Part shown: positions 49,277 through 58,105 of the stretch, piece after piece
How positions within the stretch are numbered: the stretch's first letter is position 1
Layout of the letters: every line of letters starts with the position of its first letter
NCBI GenBank assembly: GCA_017644045.1
Contig: JAEPMI010000005.1
Coordinates: forward strand, 62,001-126,000
Reading direction: 5' to 3'
Length of the DNA: 64,000 bases
DNA from: Deltaproteobacteria bacterium
GTDB taxonomy: Bacteria > Myxococcota_A > Polyangia > Polyangiales > Houyiibacteriaceae
Notes under the pieces: model-generated
Databases searched by the model: none
Told to the model about the DNA's origin: nothing
What the model saw: only the letters and a program-made list of their open reading frames with translations
Position numbers and translations under genes: made by a program

Positions 49277-50185
49277 ATGTTCGAGACGCCGAAGTGGTTG
49301 GGCCGGGCGCGCAACGTCGCGCTGAAGCCCGTGGGGAAGGTGTCGAGCTTTCGAAAGCTCGCCATGGGCACGTGGGACGACCCGCGCGACCCGCAGATCT
49401 ACGGAACGCTGACGCTCCGCATGGAGAACGCCCTCGCGTACATCGAGGACTACCGACGCGCGACGGGGCGGCGACTGACGGTGACGCACCTGGTGGCCAA
49501 AGCGGTCGCCCAGGCGCTCGCGGAGGTGCCGGAGACGAACGCGCTGATCCGGCGGAACCGGCCGCAGCAACGCGAGGACGTGAGCGTGTTCTTCTCCATC
49601 GCCACGGAAGACCCGGACACCGGTGAGATCGACCTGAGCGGCGCGAAGCTCGACCAGGTCGACCGGATGGACATCGCGGATGTGCTCGACGCGCTCGAAG
49701 ACGCGGTCCGGAGCGTGCGGTCCGGCGAAGACGAGGCGATCGAGCGCTCCAAAGGCATCTTCGCGAGCCTGCCCTTCGCGGCGATGCGGCCGCTGCTGAA
49801 CGCGATCTCGCTCGGACTCTACGGCCTCGACCTCGACCTGACCCGCCTCGGTCTGCCGAAGGATCCCTTCGGCTCCGCCATCGTGACCAACATCGGCTCG
49901 CTCGGGCTGAGCGAGGCCTACGCGCCGCTGATGGCCTACACGCGCACCCCGATCCTCCTGGCGGTCGGCGCGGTCCGCGACGAGCCGGTCGTAGAGGACG
50001 GACGGGTCGTACCTGGCAAGGTCATGGGCATTCACGCCACCCTCGACCACCGACTGATCGACGGGAAGCACGCCGCGCTCCTCTCGCGGGTCATCACTCG
50101 CGCCATGGAGGATCCGGCGACGGCGTTCGGCGTGATCCCGAGCCGCGGGGCGACGGTCAGCGAGCTGAAGGAAGCCGCCTCGTGA
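49277..50185 (+). CDS. Free-standing E2-type (2-oxoacid dehydrogenase) acyltransferase-like protein
   Basis: A 302-residue protein from ATG, with GTG two codons earlier. It matches the catalytic core of dihydrolipoamide acyltransferases: LTVTHLVAKAVAQALAEVPE early, FGSAIVTNIGSLGLSEAYAP, and GIHATLDHRLIDGKHAALL with the catalytic His and Asp. The lipoyl and E1/E3-binding domains are absent. Such stand-alone E2-fold proteins occur in several phyla with unknown acyl acceptors. The stop overlaps the GTG of the propeller gene, so the two are coupled. Confidence 0.8.
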   Translation: MFETPKWLGRARNVALKPVGKVSSFRKLAMGTWDDPRDPQIYGTLTLRMENALAYIEDYRRATGRRLTVTHLVAKAVAQALAEVPETNALIRRNRPQQREDVSVFFSIATEDPDTGEIDLSGAKLDQVDRMDIADVLDALEDAVRSVRSGEDEAIERSKGIFASLPFAAMRPLLNAISLGLYGLDLDLTRLGLPKDPFGSAIVTNIGSLGLSEAYAPLMAYTRTPILLAVGAVRDEPVVEDGRVVPGKVMGIHATLDHRLIDGKHAALLSRVITRAMEDPATAFGVIPSRGATVSELKEAAS

Positions 50186-51390
50186 GCGCCTTCGACTACC
50201 TGATCGCCCTCGACGGACACGGCCTGAACGGCTTCGAGGGCTATGGCGGCGTCGCCCGTCTTCGCTACCGGGACGACGCGTGGAGCGTCGACGCCAAGTT
50301 CCACGACGGGTTCGCCGGCGGCCACGCGACGCAGCTGAACCCCTCGGGCACCGTCGGCTTCCTCGGCAACCTCTCGCAGACCCTGCTCTTCTACGATCCG
50401 AGCACGCTCGAAGAGATTCGCCGCTTCTCCACCCTGCGCTTCGGCGCCGGCGAGACCTTCTACGCGAGCCAGACCCACGTCGCCTGGCTGGGCGACCGGA
50501 CCTTCGTCACCCCGATCGGCCGCTGCTTCTACCGCTTCGACCTCGAGTCGCTCGAGCGACCGGAGATCCTCGGCGAGCATGGCGTCACCCTCCCCCACGC
50601 CCTGAAGCGGAGCCCGAGCGGCCGCTACCTCTTCTACGGCGCCATGGACCACGACGAGCGCGGCTACGCGAACCAGGTGGGCATCTTCGACCTGCGTACC
50701 GGTACGGCGCGCACGGTGTCGCTCCCCGCCACCGCGTGGCACCTCGGGGTGCACCCGACCGAAGACCGCTTCTACGCGCCCACGCAGCGCTGCGTTCCGC
50801 AGAACGGCAGCGAGTTCAACGAGTACCTGGCCGGCCACTTCAAGGACTACCTCTTCGAGATCGACGGCGAGGAGGCGATGGTCACCCGGCACCTGACGAT
50901 CCCGAAGGACGCGCCGGGCGGAGGTCTCACGAGCGACGTCGTCGTGACCGAAGACGAGGTGCTCTACAACAGTCCCTTCAGCGGCTGCCTCAGCCGGGTC
51001 GACCTCGAGACCTTCACGAAGGTCCGAACCGTCGACGAGCGACCGAGCGCGCTCGAGACGCTCCGTCACCTCCCCGCGGTGATCGGCAACCTCACGGAGG
51101 CGTTCGCTCGGACGAACCTTCCCGACCAGACACACAGCTTCCTCAAGGCGCTGCGCATGAGCCGGGGCTCGGCCCTCGACGGCAGCTACGGTCTGAAGCT
51201 CAGCCCGGACCGGCGCTTCCTGCTCAGCGCGCACCGGGGGCTCAACGAGGTCATCGTCTACGACTACCCCTCGCTGACCATTCACCGGCGGGTCCCGTTC
51301 CCTCCGATCCAGTCGCTCGTGCCGCACATCGGCCGCTTCGCGGACCCTCGGCTCGGCTTCCATCACGCGACTCTTCGCGCGCTGGCCTGA
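50182..51390 (+). CDS. Predicted beta-propeller protein, coupled to the E2-like gene
   Basis: A 402-residue soluble protein. The GTG overlaps the preceding stop (GTGA). It is rich in short beta strands with repeated turn motifs (SPSGRYLFYGAMD, HPTEDRFYAPTQ, SPDRRFLLSAHRGLNEVIVY) at spacings typical of YVTN/WD40-like propellers. No signal peptide is seen. The function is unknown. The coupling suggests that it acts on the same substrate as the E2-like acyltransferase. Confidence 0.6.
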   Translation: MSAFDYLIALDGHGLNGFEGYGGVARLRYRDDAWSVDAKFHDGFAGGHATQLNPSGTVGFLGNLSQTLLFYDPSTLEEIRRFSTLRFGAGETFYASQTHVAWLGDRTFVTPIGRCFYRFDLESLERPEILGEHGVTLPHALKRSPSGRYLFYGAMDHDERGYANQVGIFDLRTGTARTVSLPATAWHLGVHPTEDRFYAPTQRCVPQNGSEFNEYLAGHFKDYLFEIDGEEAMVTRHLTIPKDAPGGGLTSDVVVTEDEVLYNSPFSGCLSRVDLETFTKVRTVDERPSALETLRHLPAVIGNLTEAFARTNLPDQTHSFLKALRMSRGSALDGSYGLKLSPDRRFLLSAHRGLNEVIVYDYPSLTIHRRVPFPPIQSLVPHIGRFADPRLGFHHATLRALA

Positions 51391-51498
51391 ACCCGCTCGA
51401 CGGGTGTGGGCGGATCGGCGACATGTCCCCGAGAGGTGCAATCGTTCGATGGCAGCATTGCCCCTTTCGCCGTGGCCGCTTTGCTCCAAGATAGGGGC

Positions 51499-53430
51499 AT
51501 GGCGCCCCCTTCGACGGCTGCGAGGAGCAAGCCCAGCGGACCGGTTCCGTCTGGCGCGCTCCGGCGTGGTCTCCTGCACTATGCGCTCCTCCGGATCGGG
51601 AGCGCGGCCGACGCACTGCTCGACGCGATCGACTGGCAGCCCACCGCGGCAGAGGCGCCCTCGACCGAGGCCGACGCGTTTCGCCAGCTCCGCGAGGGGC
51701 TCGGTCCGCAGGCGGACTGGGTGTGGCCTTCGCCCGACTCACCGACGTGGTTCCGGCCGCCCCACGCCGAGTACGCGACCCAGCTCCAGCGCTTCCGCGA
51801 GCTCTGGGACGACCGCGAGAGCGAGATCCTGGAGCTCCACTTCGGCCGCATGCTCGAGCCCGCCGAGATCGGCTACGTGATGGGCCTCGACGCCGCGTCG
51901 ATCGCGAGCGTGATCGAGCGGGCACGGCAGCAAGCCGAGGCGACCTTCGGTCGCACGCCGCCGAGCCGCTCCTCCGACATGGCCGGCGCCATTCTCGAAG
52001 CCTACGCGCCGGGGCTCGGCACCCGCGAGAGTCTGCCGTCCACGCCAGCCGAGCCGCTGGCCGTCGGCGCGATGGTCGACCAGCGCTACCAGGTCGAGTC
52101 GTACATCGGCGGTGGCGCCCACGCGGACGTGTACCGCGCCCGCGACCGCTACGTGCACAACCACATCGTCGCGCTGAAGGTGGCCCGCGAGCGGGTGTCG
52201 TCCGAGGCCGAGCAGGAGCACGCCCTGCGGGAGATCCGCTGCCTGGCCTCCGTCTTCCACCCCTCCATCGCCCAGCTCAAGGATCACGGCTGGCTCGACG
52301 GTCGGCTCTGGATGGTGATGCCGCTCTACGAGGGCGAGACGCTCGCGGAGCGACTCGAGCGCGGCCCGCTGGGGCGCGAGGAGGCCACGCAGATCTTCGT
52401 CGCGCTCGCGGAGGGGCTCTCCGCGATCCACGCCGCCGGCGTTCGCCATCAGGACGTGAAGCCGGAGAACGTGATGCTCGCCGAGCTCGGCAGGACTGGC
52501 GGGGGAGAGCGCCCCGTGCTCCCGGTGCTCATCGACTTCGGCGTCGCGGTCAGCGGCGACGAGCGCTTCTTGGCGGGCACTCCGGACTACGCGGCTCCCG
52601 AGATCGCCGCACGCGCAGGTGGCGCCGAGGCGCCGGCGCCGTCGGACCGCTCGGACGTCTTCTCGCTCGCGCTCTGCCTCCGCGACGCGCTCAGCCCCGA
52701 GTGCCGCGCGATGACCGAGCTCTCGAACGAGAGCCTCGAGACGCTGCTCCGTCGGCGCGCGACGCAACCCAGCGAGCTCCCGCCGGAGAAGCAGCTCCGC
52801 GATCTCGACGAGCGGTTCCAGCGATGGCTCGCGCTCGACCCGGAGCAGCGACCGACGGCGTCCGCCTTCGCCGACGAGCTCGACGTGCTCCTCGAGCCGG
52901 AGCGGCGACGGGTGCGGCGGCGCCGACGACTCCGCTGGGGTGCGAACGCGGCGCTCATCTCCGCGCTGATCGTCGCCAGCGTCGCGTGGAACCTGCACCA
53001 GCGCGCGGAGACGCATCGGGCGCGTGCCCAGGTCGAGCGCGAGCGAGCGAGCCAGGCGAGTCGTCGGGCCGAGCTCGCCGAGGGCGAGCTCGAAGAGGAG
53101 AGCCGACTCCGTCAGCAGCTCGAACGGCGCGTGCAGGATCTCGCCAACAGCGGCTACTCGCGCGAGGAGCTGCTGCAGCAGCTCGCGGAAGCACAGGGGA
53201 CCATCGCCGACCTCGAGCTCGACGTCCGCCGCCAGACGATCGAGAGCAACCGACTGCGACGGAGCAACGACCAGCTCGAAGAGGCCTACCGACGGCTCCG
53301 GGAGGACAGCGCCATGCGCGCGCGTCCGGCTGCCCGCGCGGCAGCGCCCAGCGCACCCGCCGAGGCGGAGCCATCCGCGCCCGAGGCGCCGCCCGCGCAG
53401 GTGGCCGCCGGCACCGAAGCGACCGAGTAG
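51499..53430 (+). CDS. Membrane Ser/Thr protein kinase with sigma-4-like N-terminal domain
   Basis: A 643-residue kinase. Residues about 105-150 (ESEILELHFGRMLEPAEIGY then VMGLDAASIASVIERARQQA) resemble sigma-70 region 4 or a LuxR-like helix-turn-helix. The kinase domain spans about 197-470: Lys227 in VALKVARE, Asp319 in VRHQDVKPENVM, Asp346 in IDFGVAVS and GTPDYAAPE. The HRD motif is HQD, so it is a non-RD kinase that may not need activation-loop phosphorylation. A transmembrane helix lies at about 481-500, then a periplasmic coiled coil (about 500-605) and an Ala/Pro/Glu tail. It may sense the envelope through the coiled coil. The substrate is unknown. Confidence 0.85.
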   Translation: MAPPSTAARSKPSGPVPSGALRRGLLHYALLRIGSAADALLDAIDWQPTAAEAPSTEADAFRQLREGLGPQADWVWPSPDSPTWFRPPHAEYATQLQRFRELWDDRESEILELHFGRMLEPAEIGYVMGLDAASIASVIERARQQAEATFGRTPPSRSSDMAGAILEAYAPGLGTRESLPSTPAEPLAVGAMVDQRYQVESYIGGGAHADVYRARDRYVHNHIVALKVARERVSSEAEQEHALREIRCLASVFHPSIAQLKDHGWLDGRLWMVMPLYEGETLAERLERGPLGREEATQIFVALAEGLSAIHAAGVRHQDVKPENVMLAELGRTGGGERPVLPVLIDFGVAVSGDERFLAGTPDYAAPEIAARAGGAEAPAPSDRSDVFSLALCLRDALSPECRAMTELSNESLETLLRRRATQPSELPPEKQLRDLDERFQRWLALDPEQRPTASAFADELDVLLEPERRRVRRRRRLRWGANAALISALIVASVAWNLHQRAETHRARAQVERERASQASRRAELAEGELEEESRLRQQLERRVQDLANSGYSREELLQQLAEAQGTIADLELDVRRQTIESNRLRRSNDQLEEAYRRLREDSAMRARPAARAAAPSAPAEAEPSAPEAPPAQVAAGTEATE

Positions 53431-53436
53431 TCGCGC

Positions 53437-54111
53437 TCAGCCCAGCAGGCTGGTGAACACGAAGATGGACACCAGCAGGCCGATGTCGATGCCGATGACG
53501 CCGCGAATGTCGTGGGTCGAGGTCCCACCGGTGAAGTCCACCTCGTGGCCGACGTCCATGAATACGAGTCCCTGGAGGAACTCGAGCCGGAGCGTCGTCC
53601 GGAGCCCGAAGCGCGACTGGCCGCTCACCCCGAAGACCACGGTCTCGAAGAGATGGAGGCCGCCGTACATCTTCGAGAAGCCGAAGCCGATCCCCAGGGT
53701 CAGGTCGTGGAGCTCGTCGTAGTCACCGGCTCGACGGGTGTAACCGAGCTCGCCGGTGAGCACCGGACGCCAGCGCTGCTGGTCGGGTCCCTCGGCCTCG
53801 CCCAGCTCCTGGAAGAGCAGCTTGGACCCGAGCACCAGATCGAAGGTGAAGCCCGCGAGGTCCCCTGGCTCGACGCTTCGGCTCGTGCCCCAGCCCATCC
53901 GGCCGACCGGGAGGATCATGTCGACGCCGCTCTCCTCGTCCTCCTCCACATCGGAGTTGGAATCGGAGTCGGAGTCGGTCGGGCCATCCGGCGGCGCCTG
54001 GATGGCCTCGGGCGGAGGCGCCTGGTCGGCTCGGACGGTCGAGACCGACGACGCGACGATCCCCACCACAGCAACCCACCCCGAGAAGCGCACGACCCGA
54101 GGATAGCCCAT
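53437..54111 (-). CDS. Exported outer-membrane-like beta-barrel protein, unknown
   Basis: A 224-residue protein with a cleavable signal peptide (AVVGIVASSVSTVRADQ). A low-complexity SDSDSDSNSDVEEDEESG stretch at about 45-62 is encoded by a GAGTCG-type repeat. The rest is beta-rich with alternating hydrophobic strands (FTFDLVLGSKLLFQ, TGELGYTRRAGDY, DLTLGIGFGFSKMYGGLHLF, FGLRTTLRLEFLQGLVFMDV). This is typical of small outer-membrane barrels. Its stop lies six bases from the stop of the convergent kinase. Confidence 0.65.
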   Translation of the reverse strand: MGYPRVVRFSGWVAVVGIVASSVSTVRADQAPPPEAIQAPPDGPTDSDSDSNSDVEEDEESGVDMILPVGRMGWGTSRSVEPGDLAGFTFDLVLGSKLLFQELGEAEGPDQQRWRPVLTGELGYTRRAGDYDELHDLTLGIGFGFSKMYGGLHLFETVVFGVSGQSRFGLRTTLRLEFLQGLVFMDVGHEVDFTGGTSTHDIRGVIGIDIGLLVSIFVFTSLLG

Positions 54112-54175
54112 CGGCCGACTTCGCCGGGCCGCGATTTGCGCCCGACCAGCGCAGCGCCCACCCTTGGCGCTCGCG

Positions 54176-55720
54176 ATGGGTAGCTGGAATCGATACGGCC
54201 GGATCGGCGCGCTCTGCTTGGCCCTGGTGGGCTCCGTGGGCTGCGGCGAAGACGAGGATGGCGCGAACGAGAGCGCCGAAGACGGTGAGGGGCGAGGCTC
54301 CCCCGCCGCGGACGGCGCCCCGAGCGTCGAAGACCTCGAGAGCGTCTCCGAGGCCACGGCCGACGAGGCGACGCGCCAGGCGCTCGCCGAGGCGCTGGAT
54401 CGGGAGTTCCCCCTCCATGGGCTGGTCGACCGACCGAGCCTCCACATCAAGGAGAGCCCGGATCCCGAGGCCCTGACCATCGGCTGGCTGCGCTGGGGCG
54501 AGCGCGTACGGCTCAAGCGCGAGCCGGAGCGGACCAGCACCTGCGCCAGCGGTTGGTACAACCTCGCGCCGCGAGGCTGGGCGTGCGCCGGCGAAGGCCT
54601 CGAGGTCGGCGAAGAGCCGCCGCAGGTCGAGGACGAGGTCCCGCCCGCGCGTCGCGACGCGGTGATGCCCTATAGCTACTACCTGGTGAAGGACCGGATG
54701 GTCCCCCAGTACCACCAGCTCCCCTCGCGCGATCAGCAGCGTGCGGCGCTGGCGTTCTCCGACCGCTACCTCGAGATGGTGGATGCCGATCAGGAGCGCC
54801 GGGCCGAGCGCCTGCTCGCCGGCCAGCTCGGTCCGGGTGAGCCGACCATCCACGCGGCGATCGCGCGCTACCTGAACCGTGGCTTCTTCATCGCATCCAC
54901 CGACGTGCAGGTTCGCTCGCGGCGTCGCTTCGCGCGGACGACGGGCGGCGGCTACGTGAAGGAGGCGCAGCTCGAGGAGTACAACGGCTCCGACTTCCAC
55001 GGCGTGGAGCTGACGGGCGAAGACGCGGTGGAGCTGCCGATCGCCTGGGTCGTTCGAACCATCCGGCCGATGATCCACACCGAGCGCGCCGACGGCACGC
55101 ACCGCTTCAACTTCGACGAGGAGGCCGAGCCGTTCGAGCGCCACGAGCGACCGGAGAGCTGGGTGCGGCGGGAGCGGATCGGCGACCACTTCTATCACCG
55201 CTTCGAGAGCGACGCGTGGGATGGCCCGCGCTTCGCCCGCGACTGGTTCATGGTGATGACCGAGGCGATCGAGCCGCCCTTCGACGTCGAGGACGACGAA
55301 CCGTGGATCCACGTGGACCTCAGCTCGCAGAGCCTGGTGATCTACCGAGGAGCGACGCCGGTCTACGCGACCCTGGTCAGCTCCGGCCTCGAGGAGCACG
55401 AGACGCCGACGGGCACCTTCACCATCCACAAGAAGATGGTGACGGACACGATGGCGAACCTCGGCCCGGACGCCGGGGACGACAGCTACCGGATCCAGGA
55501 CGTGCCCTGGACCCAGTACTTCGAGGGCAGCTTCGCGCTGCACACCGCCTTCTGGCACAGCCGCTTCGGGCTCCAGCGCAGCCACGGCTGCGTGAACCTC
55601 GCGCCCGCGGACGCGCACCGGGTCTTCCAGGAGACCTGGCCGGTGGTGCCCGAAGGCTGGCATGGCGTGAACACGCGGCAGACCGGGTTCCGGGCGAGCC
55701 GCGTCCACGTGACCGAGTGA
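54176..55720 (+). CDS. L,D-transpeptidase (YkuD) lipoprotein
   Basis: A 514-residue predicted lipoprotein, lipobox GSVGC. Residues 25-320 form a poorly known N-terminal region with an SH3-like part (LTIGWLRWGERVRLKREPER). The YkuD domain is C-terminal (about 370-490): HVDLSSQSLVIYRGATPVYA, TPTGTFTIHKKM, HTAFWHSRFGL and the catalytic SHGCVNLAPADA with its Cys. It makes 3-3 peptidoglycan crosslinks or anchors proteins. Its stop overlaps the ATG of the DUF547 gene, so both are coupled. Confidence 0.88.
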   Translation: MGSWNRYGRIGALCLALVGSVGCGEDEDGANESAEDGEGRGSPAADGAPSVEDLESVSEATADEATRQALAEALDREFPLHGLVDRPSLHIKESPDPEALTIGWLRWGERVRLKREPERTSTCASGWYNLAPRGWACAGEGLEVGEEPPQVEDEVPPARRDAVMPYSYYLVKDRMVPQYHQLPSRDQQRAALAFSDRYLEMVDADQERRAERLLAGQLGPGEPTIHAAIARYLNRGFFIASTDVQVRSRRRFARTTGGGYVKEAQLEEYNGSDFHGVELTGEDAVELPIAWVVRTIRPMIHTERADGTHRFNFDEEAEPFERHERPESWVRRERIGDHFYHRFESDAWDGPRFARDWFMVMTEAIEPPFDVEDDEPWIHVDLSSQSLVIYRGATPVYATLVSSGLEEHETPTGTFTIHKKMVTDTMANLGPDAGDDSYRIQDVPWTQYFEGSFALHTAFWHSRFGLQRSHGCVNLAPADAHRVFQETWPVVPEGWHGVNTRQTGFRASRVHVTE

Positions 55721-56613
55721 TGCGCACGCTCCTCCTGCTCCTCACGCTCCACGCGGCGTGTGACCGGCCGAGCGAGACTGACGAGCCCGAACCGAGCGGT
55801 GGCGAAACCACGACCGACGCGCCTTCGGAAGGGGCCGAGTCCAGCGGTGAGTCGACGGAGGCTCGTGCCGCCGCACCGCTGCCCCGCATCCCGCCGCCCG
55901 CGCTCGACGACTGGGGCACGATCGTCGGGACCTACGCCACCGAAGACGGTGGGTTTCGCTACGAAGGGCTCCTCGCGAACGAGGCGCACGTCGCGGCCCT
56001 CACGAGCACGGTGACGGCGATCGGCGAGGCTCGGGACCAGGGTTGGGAGCAGGCCGAGGCGCTCGCGTTCTACGTGAACGCCTACAACGCGTTGACCGTC
56101 GCCGCAGTACTCGACGCATGGCCGACCGAGAGCGTCATGCGGGTCGAGGGCTTCTTCGACACCGCCACGCACCAGGTCGCGGGCGAGTCGATGACCTTGA
56201 ACGCCCTCGAGAACGACATCCTCCGGAGCGACCGCTTCGGCGAGCCGCGCATCCACTTCGTCGTGAACTGCGCGTCGAAGAGCTGCCCGCCACTGGACCG
56301 CGAGCTCTACACGGCCGAGAACCTCGAGGCGAAGCTGGCGCTCGCGGCCCGCAGCTACGTCCGTGCGACGACCGCGGTCACGAGCCACACCGCGAAGGTC
56401 AGCCGGCTCTTCGAGTGGTTCGCCGAGGACTTCGGTGGCGCAGACGGCGTGCGGGCCTTCGTGGCCGACCAGCTCGAGGGCGACGCGGCCGAGCACGTGC
56501 GGAGCGCGCGAACGACGATCGGCTACCAAGACTACGACTGGGCGTTGAACGCACGCGCCGAGCCGGAAGCCGGCGAAGGCGCCGAAGAAGGCGACGCCTC
56601 CTCTTCCGAGTGA
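55720..56613 (+). CDS. DUF547 domain exported protein
   Basis: A 297-residue exported protein; LTLHAAC is a weak lipobox. A Glu/Ser/Thr-rich linker leads into a DUF547 domain (about 60-270): ALAFYVNAYNALTVAAVLD, SMTLNALENDILR, RIHFVVNCASKSCPPLDREL and SRLFEWFAEDFGG. DUF547 has a thiol/His-type core that suggests an enzyme, but no activity is established to my knowledge. Coupling to an L,D-transpeptidase suggests a cell-wall role. Its last 82 bases overlap the convergent membrane-protein gene. Confidence 0.82.
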   Translation: MRTLLLLLTLHAACDRPSETDEPEPSGGETTTDAPSEGAESSGESTEARAAAPLPRIPPPALDDWGTIVGTYATEDGGFRYEGLLANEAHVAALTSTVTAIGEARDQGWEQAEALAFYVNAYNALTVAAVLDAWPTESVMRVEGFFDTATHQVAGESMTLNALENDILRSDRFGEPRIHFVVNCASKSCPPLDRELYTAENLEAKLALAARSYVRATTAVTSHTAKVSRLFEWFAEDFGGADGVRAFVADQLEGDAAEHVRSARTTIGYQDYDWALNARAEPEAGEGAEEGDASSSE

Positions 56614-57902
56614 GAGCAGGCCCATGGTGTCGCTCGGCGGCCGCTGCCGGACCGCCACTGCACGAGGAGTGACAGACCGAGCGCGGCGAAGCCGAGCGTG
56701 ACCGCGGCGAGGCCCAGCTCGAAGTCGTTCGAAGGAGCAGCGAGCCAACCCTGCTGAGCGGCGTGGTGCGCGTGGAAGGGAACCAGCGCCGCCAACCATC
56801 GGAGCTGGCGATGATGCTTCGCCCACCAGCCGACCACCAGGGTGAAGCCGAGCAGCGCCAGGAGCGGATGGGAGGGGAGCGCCGCGTGCAGGTCCAGGCC
56901 GCCCAGCCAGGCGGCGAGATACACGCAGGTGAGCGCTCCGAGCATCAGCCGCGCGCGGGCGGCACGGTCGGTGACCACCACGGTCTCGGGCTCGTCCTCG
57001 ACCTCGCGATAGGTCGGCGGCGCGCCCTCGAGCACACAGGTTCGAGTCCCCGGTGAGCGCCACGCGACGATCCCGAGGGAGAGACCCGTGAGCAACGCGA
57101 CCAGGCCGAAGCTCTCGGGCGCGAAGAAGGCGACGCCACCGAGAGCCACGCTCGCCAAGAGCCAGCGCTGCGACTCGCGGGTGCGGTAGCGCATGGCGAG
57201 GAGCGCAGCGACCGCGGGCCAGCTCGTCGGGTCGACGTCCCAGAGCACCGTCCAGTAGGCGGCGTGACCGAGCGCGAGCACCGCCCAGGCCGCCCACGTG
57301 AAACGGAGCGCCCGTCGGCCTCTGACGTCGAGCGGGACCGCCGAGCGCACGCGGACCTTCGTCCATACCGCCGCGGCGCCCGTGACGAAGAGCCAGACGG
57401 GGATCAGCCGCCCGCCGTCCGAACCGTAGTGGTCGAGCGCGACCGGGAGCCCCGCGATGCCGGCGGCGCCGAGGAGAGCGACGACCCAGGCGGACGCTCC
57501 GAGTCGAAGGCGGAGCGCCCGGGCGAGGAGCTTCAGCTTCACGACGAAGACGAGCCACCACACCACCGCGGCCCCGGCGCCGACGGCGCCGAGGTAGCCA
57601 CTCGACTCGGAGTGCGGGATCAGGTCGCCCTGGAAGAGCGCGGCCAGCATCCCGAGCATCGCCGCCGAACGCCCGCGGCCGATGCGGTAGAGGAGCGCAG
57701 CGCCGCCGATAAGGCAGAGCGCATAGAGCTCCGCCACGCCGCTCAGGATGAACGTGGAGTAGCCGTCGAAGGTCGTGTCGCGGGCCAGGAGGACCAAGCC
57801 GCCGAGCACGACGGCCGCGCTCACGAGCGCGAGTGGGTTGTACTCGACCCACCAGCGGTGGTGGAGCGCACGCCAGTCGATGGCGGATTCGTCGGGGTTC
57901 AT
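56532..57902 (-). CDS. Polytopic membrane protein, unknown
   Basis: A 456-residue protein with about ten to twelve transmembrane helices (for example NPLALVSAAVVLGGLVLLAR, AALLYRIGRGRSAAMLGMLA, LGALTCVYLAAWLGGLDLHA). A short cytoplasmic loop near residue 310 (TYREVEDEPETVVV) is charged. No transport or enzyme family is recognised. The last 27 codons run into the DUF547 gene on the other strand and are Ser/Ala-rich, unlike the rest. The protein may have lost an earlier stop. The start is the ATG at 57902. Confidence 0.65.
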   Translation of the reverse strand: MNPDESAIDWRALHHRWWVEYNPLALVSAAVVLGGLVLLARDTTFDGYSTFILSGVAELYALCLIGGAALLYRIGRGRSAAMLGMLAALFQGDLIPHSESSGYLGAVGAGAAVVWWLVFVVKLKLLARALRLRLGASAWVVALLGAAGIAGLPVALDHYGSDGGRLIPVWLFVTGAAAVWTKVRVRSAVPLDVRGRRALRFTWAAWAVLALGHAAYWTVLWDVDPTSWPAVAALLAMRYRTRESQRWLLASVALGGVAFFAPESFGLVALLTGLSLGIVAWRSPGTRTCVLEGAPPTYREVEDEPETVVVTDRAARARLMLGALTCVYLAAWLGGLDLHAALPSHPLLALLGFTLVVGWWAKHHRQLRWLAALVPFHAHHAAQQGWLAAPSNDFELGLAAVTLGFAALGLSLLVQWRSGSGRRATPWACSHSEEEASPSSAPSPASGSARAFNAQS

Positions 57903-58105
57903 GCGGACGCACTACGCAAGACGGATGCCAGCCGAGTCGGTCAGGCGTTCGTGCGATTCGAGTCCGATCGGTGGGCCACGATGGCGACACGATGGCAGCC
58001 CGGAGTCGGCCAGACTGACAGATCGATCCTCCGACCGCCTCCCACAACGGGGGTGGACCGCCGATATCGCTATCGCGAGGGCGCGGTCGGGCGTATTCTA
58101 CCCAG

